Made by a program: the position numbers and the translations under genes. From an uncultured Clostridia bacterium (GTDB lineage Bacteria; Bacillota; Clostridia; TANB77; CAG-508), in NCBI GenBank assembly GCA_944392805.1, contig CALXXZ010000007.1, positions 1 through 64,000 of the forward strand: a stretch of DNA of 64,000 bases. The letters run 5' to 3'. The notes under the pieces are model-generated. The model was not told where the DNA came from. It saw only the letters and a list, made by a program, of their open reading frames with translations, and ran no database searches. Positions 48,314 through 58,148 of this stretch are shown piece after piece. Positions within the stretch are counted from its first letter, which is position 1. Each line of letters starts with the position of its first letter.

Positions 48314-49240
48314 ATGTCAAAAATAGCAGTATTAATACCATGTTATAATGAAAGCAAAACAATAGAAAAAGTAGTAAAAGATTTCAAAAGAGAATTACCA
48401 GAAGCAGACATATATGTTTATGACAATAACTCAACAGATGGAACAGATGAAATAGCAAGAAATGCAGGAGCAATAGTAAGATATGAATATAGGCAAGGAA
48501 AAGGAAATGTAATTCGCAGTATGTTTAGACAAATAGATGCAGACTGCTATTTAATGGTAGATGGAGATGACACATATCCAGCAGAAGATGCAAGAAAAAT
48601 GTGTGATTTAGTATTAGAAGGAAAAGCAGATATGGTAGTAGGAGATAGATTATCTTCAACATATTTTACTGAAAATAAAAGACCATTTCATAATTTCGGA
48701 AATAGAATAGTAAGATTTTTGATAAATACATTATTTAAGAACAAAATAAAAGATATAATGACAGGATATAGAGCATTTAGTTATGAATTTGTAAAAACAT
48801 ATCCAGTATTATCAAAAGGATTTGAAATAGAAACAGAAATGACGATACACGCAGTAGACAAAAACTTTTTAATACAAGAAATACCAGTAACATATCGTGA
48901 CAGACCAGAAGGAAGTGTATCAAAATTAAACACATATAAAGATGGATTTAAAGTATTAAAAATGATAGCGACATTATTTAAAGAATATAAGCCATTCTTT
49001 TTCTTCAATATTGTAGCAATAATACTTGCAATAATTTCACTTATATTTGTAATACCAGTATTTCACGAATATTTTGAGACAGGACTTGTATTAAGATTTC
49101 CAACTTTAATAGTTGGAGGCTTCATAATGGTAGCTGCAATATTATCATTTATATGTGGAGTAATATTAGATGTAATTGTAAAAAAACACAAACAACAATA
49201 TGAATTAATGTTAAATCAATTCAAGAGAAATGAGGATTAA
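48314..49240 (+). CDS. Polyprenyl-phosphate glycosyltransferase (GtrB/DPM1-like)
   Basis: The 308-aa protein has a GT2 domain of the dolichol-phosphate-mannose synthase type: IAVLIPCYNESKTIEKVV, DNNSTDGTDEIA, VDGDDTYP, GDRLS and the MTGYRAF and EIETEMTIHA motifs. Two C-terminal membrane helices follow (about 225-245 and 260-290). GtrB-like enzymes load a sugar on undecaprenyl phosphate for use by GT-C proteins. AAGGAGG precedes the ATG. Confidence 0.93.
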   Translation: MSKIAVLIPCYNESKTIEKVVKDFKRELPEADIYVYDNNSTDGTDEIARNAGAIVRYEYRQGKGNVIRSMFRQIDADCYLMVDGDDTYPAEDARKMCDLVLEGKADMVVGDRLSSTYFTENKRPFHNFGNRIVRFLINTLFKNKIKDIMTGYRAFSYEFVKTYPVLSKGFEIETEMTIHAVDKNFLIQEIPVTYRDRPEGSVSKLNTYKDGFKVLKMIATLFKEYKPFFFFNIVAIILAIISLIFVIPVFHEYFETGLVLRFPTLIVGGFIMVAAILSFICGVILDVIVKKHKQQYELMLNQFKRNED

Positions 49241-49241
49241 A

Positions 49242-50768
49242 ATGGAAAAAGTATTAAAGAAAATAGTAAGTTGTAGAATATTATATTATACTGCAGCAAT
49301 AGTACTATTAATGGGAACATATTATCTTGATCTAAAAGTAGACTTAGAAAGTCAAAATGCATTAGGAGGAAACCATTTAAAATATTTCTTAATAGCTGCA
49401 GTATTAATTGGAATAGTAATAATAGCACTAACAATAATTTCAAAAAAATTATATAAAAAAGTAGAAATGCATATTGCATATATTATACTTGCACTTATAC
49501 TTGGTGGAATATACATATTTGTAATTCCACTATTTGCTCAAAGTGATGAACCTGCACATTTTTATAGAACATATCAAGTAGCAAAAGGTGAAATAATTTC
49601 TCCAGTAATAGACAATGCATATGCGACAGAAATACCACAATCATTTGTAGATATGGTGCAATATAATAGTGAAACAAAAAGAAGAGAATATAAAAAATAT
49701 TATGATGTAAAAGAAATGATGCAAATTGAGCTAAAACCAGAAGAAACAACAATAATAGATACAGTTGGTAATTATCATGGTACAAGCTATTTACCACAAG
49801 CACTTGGAATAAAAATCGGAATGATATTTCAATTAAGACCATATTTGACAGCAATGTTAGGACGTCTTACTGGTTTAGTGATTACAGTATTATTATTAGG
49901 TTGGGGAATTAAAAAATTACCAAATCATAAATTATTTGCAACAATAGTATTGTTATCACCAGTTGCAATATCATATGCAGCAAGTTATTCAGCAGACAAT
50001 GTACTACTTACATGTATATTCTTAATGTTAAGTTATGTAATGCATTATAGATATACAAAAGAAAAAATTAAAAAAATAGATTATGTCATATTTGCAATTC
50101 TTACATTTATAATTGCAATATCAAAAATGGCATATTTACCAGTAATAGGATTATTACTATTAATACCTAAAGAATGTTTTAATAATACAAAAAGAAAATG
50201 GGGATTTTCTGCAATATTCATAATATTAGGTATAATATCAGCAATATGGTGGATGAAAACTGCAAATATCAATGTAAATGTAGGAGAAGCAACAAATACA
50301 AATACATGGATTTATACAAATCCAATAGGATATCTATTTGTACTATTTAGAACAACAATAGATTCATGTTTTGATTATGTAGCAAATATGTTTGCAGGAC
50401 ATTTCTTATGTCATAATCAAGTATCACCATATACAATAATACCACTTGCATATATTATCATTACAATAATTGCATTATTAAGTGATGAAAATAAAGAAAA
50501 AACAACATTTATGCAAAAATTTATTCCAGTTGGAATAATAGTATTATCATATGTATTAGTAAGTACAGCAATGTATGTATATAATACAAGTTTCAAAAAT
50601 GGAGTAATTATAGGAGTACAAGGAAGGTATTTTGTACCATTACTATTACTTGCAATGTTATTTATAAATAAAAAACGAATTAATATAGAAGGACATGAAT
50701 TAACAAATGTATCACTAATTGCAAACTTCGGTGTATATTTAGCAATGATGGCAACATTCTTTATATAA
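49242..50768 (+). CDS. DUF2142-family membrane protein (GT-C-like)
   Basis: The protein of about 508 aa has about 12 membrane segments and the DUF2142 signature QSDEPAHFYRTYQVAKGE in the first outward loop, where the acidic pair would be the catalytic or metal site of a GT-C enzyme. ATG 49242 with GAGG six bases upstream is preferred over ATG 49230, which overlaps the previous stop. With the GtrB-like enzyme and the 702-aa membrane protein it may decorate the polymer outside the membrane. Function of DUF2142 is not firmly established. Confidence 0.88.
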   Translation: MEKVLKKIVSCRILYYTAAIVLLMGTYYLDLKVDLESQNALGGNHLKYFLIAAVLIGIVIIALTIISKKLYKKVEMHIAYIILALILGGIYIFVIPLFAQSDEPAHFYRTYQVAKGEIISPVIDNAYATEIPQSFVDMVQYNSETKRREYKKYYDVKEMMQIELKPEETTIIDTVGNYHGTSYLPQALGIKIGMIFQLRPYLTAMLGRLTGLVITVLLLGWGIKKLPNHKLFATIVLLSPVAISYAASYSADNVLLTCIFLMLSYVMHYRYTKEKIKKIDYVIFAILTFIIAISKMAYLPVIGLLLLIPKECFNNTKRKWGFSAIFIILGIISAIWWMKTANINVNVGEATNTNTWIYTNPIGYLFVLFRTTIDSCFDYVANMFAGHFLCHNQVSPYTIIPLAYIIITIIALLSDENKEKTTFMQKFIPVGIIVLSYVLVSTAMYVYNTSFKNGVIIGVQGRYFVPLLLLAMLFINKKRINIEGHELTNVSLIANFGVYLAMMATFFI

Positions 50769-50795
50769 TTTATTTGTAGCGAGAGAAGGGATAAA

Positions 50796-52649
50796 ATGAA
50801 ATTAACAAACATAAAAAATTCTATCATAAATTTTTTAGCACCAATTGGAAGTATTAGAAGAAAATCAATTCAATATATTTACAGAATGTTAAAAAATAAA
50901 GAAAATAGAAAAATGTTTAGCAAAAAAGTAAAAGAAATAGGATTTTTTAATGGGTTTAAATATTCATTTTATAAATTAGTAGTACCAGAAAGTAAAGAAT
51001 ATCAAGAAGAAAGATATAATAACTGGATTTCTAAGAAATCTAAAATAGAGGAAAATGCAAAATTCGAGTATAATCCATTAATAAGTATAATAACACCATT
51101 ATATAATACTCCTAAAGAGTTTTTCTTAGAATATATAAAAAGCATGAATAGGCAAACCTATGAAAATTGGGAGGTTTGCCTTGTGGATGCAAGTGACTCA
51201 CAATTAGAATATATAAAAGAAATACAAGATGAGAGGATAAAATATAAAAGATTAGAAGAAAATAGAGGAATATCAGAAAACTCAAATGAAGCAATTCAAA
51301 TGGCTACAGGAGAATTTATAGCATTAGTTGACCATGATGATATAATTTCGCCAAATGCACTTTATGAAGTTGTAAAAAGATTAAATGAAAAACCTGAAAC
51401 AGATTTTATATATAGTGATGAAGATAAATTTGAAGAAGATGTTGGAAATAGATTTTATCCATTTTTCAAACCAGATTTTTCACCAGACTTTTTAAGAAGT
51501 AATAATTATATATGTCATTTAAGTGTAATAAGAAAATCTTTAGTTGAAAAAATAGGAGGATTTAGAAAAGAATTTGATGGTGCACAAGATTATGACTTAA
51601 TATTAAGGGTTACAGAAAATACAAAAAAAATAGAACACATCCCAGAAATATTATATCATTGGAGAATTCATTCAGCTTCAACTGCTCAAAATATGGAAAC
51701 TAAAAATTATGCAATAGAAGCGGGAAGAAAAGCCATTGAAGAACATTGTAAAAGACTAGAACTTCCTATTGAAAAAGTAGAAAGCATAGAACCATTGGGA
51801 TTATATAGAACTAAATATAGTGTAGTAGGAGAACCTTTGGTATCAATAATAATACCAAATAAAGACTCTGTAAAATACTTAAAAAGAGCAATAAATTCAA
51901 TTTTAAAATCTACATATAAAAATTATGAAATTATAATTATAGAAAATAATAGTACTAAAAAAAGTACATTCAAATATTATGATGAAATAAAATCATTTGC
52001 TAAAATTATAAAATATGAAGGAGAATTTAATTATTCAAAAATAAATAATTTTGGAGTTAAATATGCAAATGGAGAATATTTGTTATTACTTAATAATGAT
52101 ATAAAAGTAATAACAAATGATTGGCTTGAAGAAATGCTATCAATATGTCAAAGAGAAGATGTTGGAATAGTTGGAGCAAAATTACTTTATAGTGATAAAA
52201 CAGTTCAACATGCAGGTGTTGTAGTTGGAATGGGCGGAATTGCAGGACATGTAAACAGATTAATTGCTGATAAAAATCCAGGTTATTTCGGAAGAGTTGC
52301 TGTAATTAATAATTATTCAGCAGTAACTGCTGCTTGTCTTATGACCAAAAAAGACTTATATGAAAAAGTAGAAGGACTTGACGAAAAATTCAAAGTAGCA
52401 TTTAATGATGTAGATTTTTGTATGAAAATACGTCAGCTTCAAAAATTAATTGTTTATACACCTTTTGCTAGATTATTTCATTATGAATCTAAATCAAGAG
52501 GTTATGAAGATACACCAGAAAAATTAGAGAGATTTAATGGAGAAATTAAATTGTTTGAAAGTAAATGGAAAGATGAATTGGAAAAAGGAGATCCTTATTT
52601 TAATCCAAATTTAGATTTATATTCAGAACAATGTGAGGTGAAGATATGA
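50796..52649 (+). CDS. Tandem GT2 glycosyltransferase (O-antigen type)
   Basis: The 617-aa protein has an N-terminal helical region (about 1-85), a first GT2 domain (about 88-330: SIITPLYNTPKEFFLEYIKS, VDHDDIISPNALYE, YSDEDKF, GAQDYDLILR) and a second (about 345-600: SIIIPNKDSVKYLKRAINSI, LLNNDIKVI, AFNDVDFCMKI, HYESKSRGYE). The plan matches large O-antigen/rhamnan glycosyltransferases. It ends in a four-base overlap with the GT4-DUF4422 gene. Confidence 0.92.
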   Translation: MKLTNIKNSIINFLAPIGSIRRKSIQYIYRMLKNKENRKMFSKKVKEIGFFNGFKYSFYKLVVPESKEYQEERYNNWISKKSKIEENAKFEYNPLISIITPLYNTPKEFFLEYIKSMNRQTYENWEVCLVDASDSQLEYIKEIQDERIKYKRLEENRGISENSNEAIQMATGEFIALVDHDDIISPNALYEVVKRLNEKPETDFIYSDEDKFEEDVGNRFYPFFKPDFSPDFLRSNNYICHLSVIRKSLVEKIGGFRKEFDGAQDYDLILRVTENTKKIEHIPEILYHWRIHSASTAQNMETKNYAIEAGRKAIEEHCKRLELPIEKVESIEPLGLYRTKYSVVGEPLVSIIIPNKDSVKYLKRAINSILKSTYKNYEIIIIENNSTKKSTFKYYDEIKSFAKIIKYEGEFNYSKINNFGVKYANGEYLLLLNNDIKVITNDWLEEMLSICQREDVGIVGAKLLYSDKTVQHAGVVVGMGGIAGHVNRLIADKNPGYFGRVAVINNYSAVTAACLMTKKDLYEKVEGLDEKFKVAFNDVDFCMKIRQLQKLIVYTPFARLFHYESKSRGYEDTPEKLERFNGEIKLFESKWKDELEKGDPYFNPNLDLYSEQCEVKI

Positions 52650-54649
52650 AAGTTTTACAAATAAATGCAGTATGTGGAAATTGTAGTACAGGAAAAATAG
52701 CAGTAGATTTATATAATGTATTAGAAGAAAATGGACATGAAGGAATAATAGCATATGGAAGAAGAGGGGCACCAGAAGGAGTAAAAACAATCAAAATATG
52801 TGGAAAAATAAACAATCTATTTCATATAGGAATATCTATGATATTTGATAATAGTGCATTTTTATCAACACAAGCAACAAAAAGACTAATCAAAAAAATA
52901 GATGAATATAATCCAGATATTATACAATTACATAGTCTATTAGGTTATTACATAGATATAAAAGTATTATTAGAATATTTAGCCAAAATAAACAAACCAG
53001 TAGTATATACAATGCATAATTGTTGGGCAATAACAGGACATTGTACATATTTTGATTATGCAAAATGTGATAAATGGAAAACTGGATGTGAAAAATGTCC
53101 ACAAAAAACAACATATCCACCAAGCCTAATATTTGATAATTCAAAAATAAATTATGAAAAGAAAAAACAATTATTTAATAATATAAAAAATTTAACATTA
53201 GTAACACCATCACAATGGCTTGCAGATTTAGTAAAACAATCATATTTAAAAGAAAAAGAAGTAGTGGTAATAAACAATGGAATAAATCTTCAAAACTTCA
53301 AACCAACAAAAGGTGATTTCAGAAAAAAACATAATATTGAAAATAAATTTATAATACTTGGAGTTGCAAGTGTTTGGGAGAAAAGAAAAGGATTAGAATC
53401 ATTTATAAGATTATCAGAAAAGTTAAGTGATGATTTTCAGATTGTATTAGTTGGGTTAAATAAAAGACAATTAAAAAAATTGCCTAAAAACATAATAGGA
53501 ATTTCAAGAACAGAAAATATAGAGCAATTGGCAGAACTTTATACAACAGCTGACATATTTTTTAATCCTACATATGAAGAAAACTTCCCAACAACAAACT
53601 TAGAATCAATAGCATGTGGAACACCAATAATTACATATAAAACTGGTGGAAGTGTAGAAAGTGTTGATAAAGAATGGGGATTTGTTGTAGAACAAGGAGA
53701 TGTAGAATCTGTATTAAAAATTCTTCAAGACTTAAAAGGCAAACCTAAAAAATCAGAACAATGCTTACAAGCTTCAAAAAAATATGATAAAAGATTAAAA
53801 TTTCAAGAATATGTAGAATTATATGAAAAATTATTAAAAGGGAAAAAAGGGGACAGTCCCCAAATTTCCCAAAAGGAAAAAAGGGGACAGTCCCCAAATT
53901 TCCCAAATTCCCAAATTTATGTGGTATCACACAAAGAAGCAGAATTCCCAAAAGAAGAAATATATACACCAATACAAGTAGGAAAAAAAGAAAGTTTCAC
54001 AAAAGTGCGTGATAACACAGGGGACAATATAGCAGAAAAAAATCCTAATTTTTGCGAGCTAACAGCAGCATATTGGATATGGAAAAATGATAAATCAGAT
54101 ATAACAGGACTTACTCATTATAGAAGATATTTCTTTAAAAAGAAAAATAATAATAGTAAAGAAAACATATTAAATAAGCAAGAAATAGAAGAAATATTAA
54201 AAGAATATGATATAATACTACCAGAAAAAGAAAGAATTGTGCAATATACTGTAAAAAGTGCATATGGAAAATTTCATCATATAGAAGATTTTGAAAAATG
54301 TAGAGAAATAATACAAGAAAAATATCCAGAATATGTAGAAGCATTTGATAAAATTGCAAATGGAAAAAAATTATATTTATATAATATGTTTATTTCTCAC
54401 AAAAAAATATTTGATGAATATTATAAATGGTTATTTGACATTTTATTCGAATTAGAAAAAAGAGTAGATATTTCAAATTATACAGATTATGATAAAAGAA
54501 TATTTGGATTTTTATCAGAAAGATTATTAAGTGTATGGCTTGAAAAAAATAACCATCTAAAAATAAAAGAAATGCCAGTATATAATACAGAACAAAAAGT
54601 ATTACCACAGATAGCAATTAGAACAATACAAAAAATACTTGTCAGATAA
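52646..54649 (+). CDS. GT4 glycosyltransferase joined to a DUF4422 domain by a repeat-derived linker
   Basis: The 667-aa protein starts with a GT-B domain of the GT4 family (about 1-395): AVCGNCSTGKIAVDL, TMHNCWAITGHCTYFDYAKC, GVASVWEKRKGL and the ENFPTTNLESIACGTP donor-site motif. Residues about 399-425 are encoded by two copies of the GGGGACAGTCCCC repeat. From about 428 a DUF4422 domain (IYVVSHKEAEF, RDNTGDNIAEKN, CELTAAYWIWKN, GLTHYRRYFF), a capsule-type glycosyltransferase domain, runs to the end. The two domains are usually separate proteins; the repeat reads in frame through the join. See the separate finding. Confidence 0.9.
   Translation: MKVLQINAVCGNCSTGKIAVDLYNVLEENGHEGIIAYGRRGAPEGVKTIKICGKINNLFHIGISMIFDNSAFLSTQATKRLIKKIDEYNPDIIQLHSLLGYYIDIKVLLEYLAKINKPVVYTMHNCWAITGHCTYFDYAKCDKWKTGCEKCPQKTTYPPSLIFDNSKINYEKKKQLFNNIKNLTLVTPSQWLADLVKQSYLKEKEVVVINNGINLQNFKPTKGDFRKKHNIENKFIILGVASVWEKRKGLESFIRLSEKLSDDFQIVLVGLNKRQLKKLPKNIIGISRTENIEQLAELYTTADIFFNPTYEENFPTTNLESIACGTPIITYKTGGSVESVDKEWGFVVEQGDVESVLKILQDLKGKPKKSEQCLQASKKYDKRLKFQEYVELYEKLLKGKKGDSPQISQKEKRGQSPNFPNSQIYVVSHKEAEFPKEEIYTPIQVGKKESFTKVRDNTGDNIAEKNPNFCELTAAYWIWKNDKSDITGLTHYRRYFFKKKNNNSKENILNKQEIEEILKEYDIILPEKERIVQYTVKSAYGKFHHIEDFEKCREIIQEKYPEYVEAFDKIANGKKLYLYNMFISHKKIFDEYYKWLFDILFELEKRVDISNYTDYDKRIFGFLSERLLSVWLEKNNHLKIKEMPVYNTEQKVLPQIAIRTIQKILVR
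53839..53918 (+). repeat. Palindromic repeat, copy 6 (two units, within a CDS)
   Basis: Two GGGAAAAAAGGGGACAGTCCCC-AAATTTCCC units (53840-53870 and about 53872-53904), then a partial AAATTCCCAAATTT. It encodes a KGKKGDSPQISQKEKRGQSP-type linker without a stop codon. Confidence 0.9.
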
Positions 54650-54670
54650 ATCAGAAAGGATGTAACAAAG

Positions 54671-56134
54671 GTGAAAAAAAGCATAGCTAAAAATTACATA
54701 TACAACTTAATATACCAGATGTTAACTATTGTATTACCATTAATAACAACTCCATATTTATCAAGAGTATTAGGAGCAGAAAATATTGGAATATATGGTT
54801 ATACATTATCAATAGTAACATATTTTGTTTTATTTGGAACTTTAGGAATTGCAATGTATGGACAAAGAGAAATTGCATATGTTCAAAATGATAAAACAAA
54901 ACAAAGTAAAACTTTTTGGGAAATAGTGATAATAAGATTTATTACATTATCAATAGCATCACTAACATTTTATATTACATTTTGTACAGGAGGAGAATAT
55001 ACAACATATTATACAATCTTATTATTAGAATTATTAGCAAATGCATTAGATATAAGTTGGTATTATCAAGGAATCGAAGATTTTGGAAAAACTGTAGTAA
55101 GAAACCTAATAGTAAAAAGTCTAAGTTTAGTATGTATATTTGTATTTGTAAAAACACAATCAGATTTATGGAAATATATGTTGATATATGTATTAGCGAA
55201 TGTTTTAGGAAATGCAACAATGTGGTTTTATTTACCAAAAATGTTGCAAAAAATATCATTAAAAACATTAGAATTTAAAAAACATATAAAACCTGTATTA
55301 TCTTTATTTGTACCACAAATTGCAACACAAGTATATGTTGTATTAGATAAAACTATGATTGGAAATATTACAAATAATATGTCAGAAGTAGGATTTTATG
55401 AACAAGCCCAAAAAATAGTAAAAACATTAATGTTAGTAGTAACAGCATTAGGAACAGTAATGAATTCTAGAATAGCAAGTGCATTTGCAGAAAATAAAAA
55501 AGAAGATGTAAAAAAATATTTAATGCAAACATTTAATATTGTATGGTTTTTAGGAATTCCTGCAATGTTTGGAACAATGGCTGTATCAAGTAAATTAGTA
55601 CCATGGTTTTATGGGGAAGGATATGAACCAGTTATACAATTATTAATTGCGACAAGTCCAATATTATTAGCAATAGGATTAAATAATGTAACAGGAATAC
55701 AATATTTAATTCAAACAAAACAACAAAAAAATTATACTATATCAGTAACAATAGGAGCAATTGTAAATGTAATTTTTAATTTAATATTAATAAATTTGAT
55801 AGGAACAGTTGGAGCAGCAATTTCATCAGTAATAGCAGAATTCACAATATTAGGTGTACATTTTATATATATGAGAAAAGATATAAAGATTTTGGATGTA
55901 CTAAAATTATCAATAAAATATTTAATAAGTGGACTAATAATGTTTGTAATTGTATGGTATATTACAAAATTAATGCCAGTAAGTATATTAAATACAATGA
56001 TTGAAGGTGCTATAGGAGCTATAATATATTTTGCAATATTATTAATATTAAAAGACAAATTTTTAAAAGACATAATTAATCAAATAGTTGTAACAGTAAA
56101 AAATAAACTAGGAAAGGGAACTGTGAATGAATAA
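54671..56134 (+). CDS. wzx: Polysaccharide flippase (Wzx/MOP superfamily)
   Basis: The 487-aa protein has 12-14 membrane segments and the polysaccharide-synthase N terminus (AKNYIYNLIYQMLTIVLPLITTPYLSRVLGAENIG). Typical internal motifs include PQIATQVYVVLDKTMIG and EVGFYEQAQKIVK. It flips lipid-linked oligosaccharides outward. GTG start at 54671. The locus thus encodes both an ABC exporter and a flippase. Its end overlaps the glycyl radical enzyme gene by 8 bases. Confidence 0.94.
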   Translation: MKKSIAKNYIYNLIYQMLTIVLPLITTPYLSRVLGAENIGIYGYTLSIVTYFVLFGTLGIAMYGQREIAYVQNDKTKQSKTFWEIVIIRFITLSIASLTFYITFCTGGEYTTYYTILLLELLANALDISWYYQGIEDFGKTVVRNLIVKSLSLVCIFVFVKTQSDLWKYMLIYVLANVLGNATMWFYLPKMLQKISLKTLEFKKHIKPVLSLFVPQIATQVYVVLDKTMIGNITNNMSEVGFYEQAQKIVKTLMLVVTALGTVMNSRIASAFAENKKEDVKKYLMQTFNIVWFLGIPAMFGTMAVSSKLVPWFYGEGYEPVIQLLIATSPILLAIGLNNVTGIQYLIQTKQQKNYTISVTIGAIVNVIFNLILINLIGTVGAAISSVIAEFTILGVHFIYMRKDIKILDVLKLSIKYLISGLIMFVIVWYITKLMPVSILNTMIEGAIGAIIYFAILLILKDKFLKDIINQIVVTVKNKLGKGTVNE

Positions 56135-58148
56135 AATTATAGAACTAATAAAAAAGATAATTAATAAAAGTGATAAATTATCAAATTTTACAGTAATAGT
56201 TTATAAATATAATAGAAAATATAGAAATATGCCAAAAACTCTTTTATTTGCATTAAAAGGAATATTCAAATTTTATATGCCAAGTACAAAATTATCAAAA
56301 GGAATGCAGATAAGAAAATTATTAGAAAAGCTAAAAGTAAAAGGAAATAATGACAAATTTGTATATTATATTGACCCATTAAAAATGCTTAATATTAAAA
56401 ATTTTGCAATTGAGAATACAACAATTGATTATGAAATTGGACTAGAAAAAAGTTTAGAAGATATGCAAAAAGAAAATGAAAAAATGAAAGATGGAGAATA
56501 TAAAGAAAACCAAAAACAACTATTATTAGGAATAGCAGAATTAATAGAAAAAGAGAAAAAAGTAGCTCCAAATGAGGACGTTGCTAAAAATATAGAAAAT
56601 ATTAAAAGTAAAAAAGCTGAAGGATTTCAAGAAGCATTGCAAAGAATATTGTTTTATAATCAAATTGTATGGCAGACTGGACATCATTTAAATGGATTAG
56701 GAAGACTTGACAAAATTTTAGATAAATATTATAAAAAAGATATAAAAGAAAATAAGATTACAAAAGAAGATGCACGAAGTTTAATAAATGAATTTATGAA
56801 ATTGTTACATGAAAACTTTTGGTTTAAAAGTAACGCATTATTAGGTGATACTGGGCAAGTAATAATATTAGGGGGAAAAGAGCCTAATGGAGAATACTTT
56901 TGCAATGATTTGACATATATGTTTATAGAAGAAATAGAAAAACTTCAATTGCCTGACCCAAAAGTATTGTTAAGAGTAGCAAAAAATATGCCAAGAGAAT
57001 TGATGGAAACATCAGTAAAATGTATAAAAACAGGAATAGGATGTCCACTATTTTCAAATGACGAAGTAGTAATTCCACAATTAATAAATTTCGGATATGA
57101 TGAAAAAGATACATATAATTATGTTACAGCAGCATGTTGGGAACCATTAATTACAGGAAAATCATTTGACCAAAACAATATGAAAACAATAGTATTTTTA
57201 AAACCATTTACTGAAATGCTGAATAAAGAAAACTTAGAAGAGATTCATAATCAAGAACAATTAATGGAAAAATACAAAACTTATTTAGAAAAATATATAA
57301 ATGAATTTTTTGCTGAATTAGATGGAAGAAAATTTGAAACAGATCCAGTAATGTCTTTATTTATACCACATTGTAATAAGGTAGGAATAGATGTTACAGA
57401 AGGTGGAGCAATATATAATAATTATGGTGCTACTTCTGTATCACTTGCAAACACAGTAAATGCAATTATAAATATAAACAAATTTGTATTTCAGGAGAAA
57501 AAATACACATTAAGTGAATTAAATGAACTGCGAAAAAATAATTTTGAAAACAATGAAAATATTCAACTAAAAGACCAAGGAATCAGATATGGAAAAGATG
57601 ATGATAATGTATTAGAGATAACAAATACAATTACTAAATGGGTAGATGAAATTTTAAAAGACAAGACAAATAGAATGGGTGGAAAGTTAAAATTTGGACT
57701 AAGTGCACCATCATATATAGATGAATCAAAAGATTTTGAAGCTTCATTAGATGGAAGAAAAAAAGGAGATGCATTTATTGTACACATTTCATCAGATATA
57801 ACATCAAACCCATATACTGAGTTAATTCAATTTGCATCAAAAATAGACTATAGTGGAAATAGATTTAATGGAAATGTAATAGATTTCATGGTAACACCAA
57901 GTTTTATGGAAAATAATTTTGAAAAATTCACAGACTTTCTAATATTAAGTATAGATATTGGATTTTTCCAGATGCAGATGAATGTAGTTAGTAGTGAAAC
58001 ATTAATAAAAGCAAAAGAACATCCAGAAGAATTTCCTAATTTAATAGTAAGAGTTTGGGGATTTAGTGCATATTTTAATGACTTACCAGAAGAATATAAA
58101 AATGTGTTAATAGAAAGGGCTTTAAAAAATGAAGGTAAGAGTTACTAA
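56127..58148 (+). CDS. Short glycyl radical enzyme of unknown substrate
   Basis: The 673-aa protein has the PFL-like fold: QTGHHLNGLGRLDKIL, VIILGGKEPNGEYFCNDLTYMFIE, GIGCPLFSNDEVVIPQL. The active-site loop is AACWEPLITG, with C337 and E339 matching the Cys-x-Glu pair of dehydratase/lyase-type enzymes (GCVE in CutC and the diol dehydratases) and not the Cys-Cys of pyruvate formate-lyase. The radical loop near the end is VRVWGFSAYF, with G645 the predicted radical residue. It is shorter than typical members (about 780-850 aa), mainly at the N terminus. It overlaps wzx upstream and its activase downstream, so all three are translationally coupled. A dehydration or C-X cleavage on a sugar or lipid-linked intermediate is possible; no substrate can be read from sequence. 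Confidence 0.88.
   Translation: MNKIIELIKKIINKSDKLSNFTVIVYKYNRKYRNMPKTLLFALKGIFKFYMPSTKLSKGMQIRKLLEKLKVKGNNDKFVYYIDPLKMLNIKNFAIENTTIDYEIGLEKSLEDMQKENEKMKDGEYKENQKQLLLGIAELIEKEKKVAPNEDVAKNIENIKSKKAEGFQEALQRILFYNQIVWQTGHHLNGLGRLDKILDKYYKKDIKENKITKEDARSLINEFMKLLHENFWFKSNALLGDTGQVIILGGKEPNGEYFCNDLTYMFIEEIEKLQLPDPKVLLRVAKNMPRELMETSVKCIKTGIGCPLFSNDEVVIPQLINFGYDEKDTYNYVTAACWEPLITGKSFDQNNMKTIVFLKPFTEMLNKENLEEIHNQEQLMEKYKTYLEKYINEFFAELDGRKFETDPVMSLFIPHCNKVGIDVTEGGAIYNNYGATSVSLANTVNAIININKFVFQEKKYTLSELNELRKNNFENNENIQLKDQGIRYGKDDDNVLEITNTITKWVDEILKDKTNRMGGKLKFGLSAPSYIDESKDFEASLDGRKKGDAFIVHISSDITSNPYTELIQFASKIDYSGNRFNGNVIDFMVTPSFMENNFEKFTDFLILSIDIGFFQMQMNVVSSETLIKAKEHPEEFPNLIVRVWGFSAYFNDLPEEYKNVLIERALKNEGKSY

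Noticed and set aside
53839..53918. CRISPR array or tandem satellite at the two repeat units
   Set aside because: Only two units without unique spacers, and the same units occur dispersed elsewhere; this fits a REP/MITE-like element.
54916..55278. Alternative plus-strand ORF inside wzx
   Set aside because: Overlaps a well-supported membrane-protein frame and is rich in Arg/Ile/Asn from frame shift; no ribosome site.
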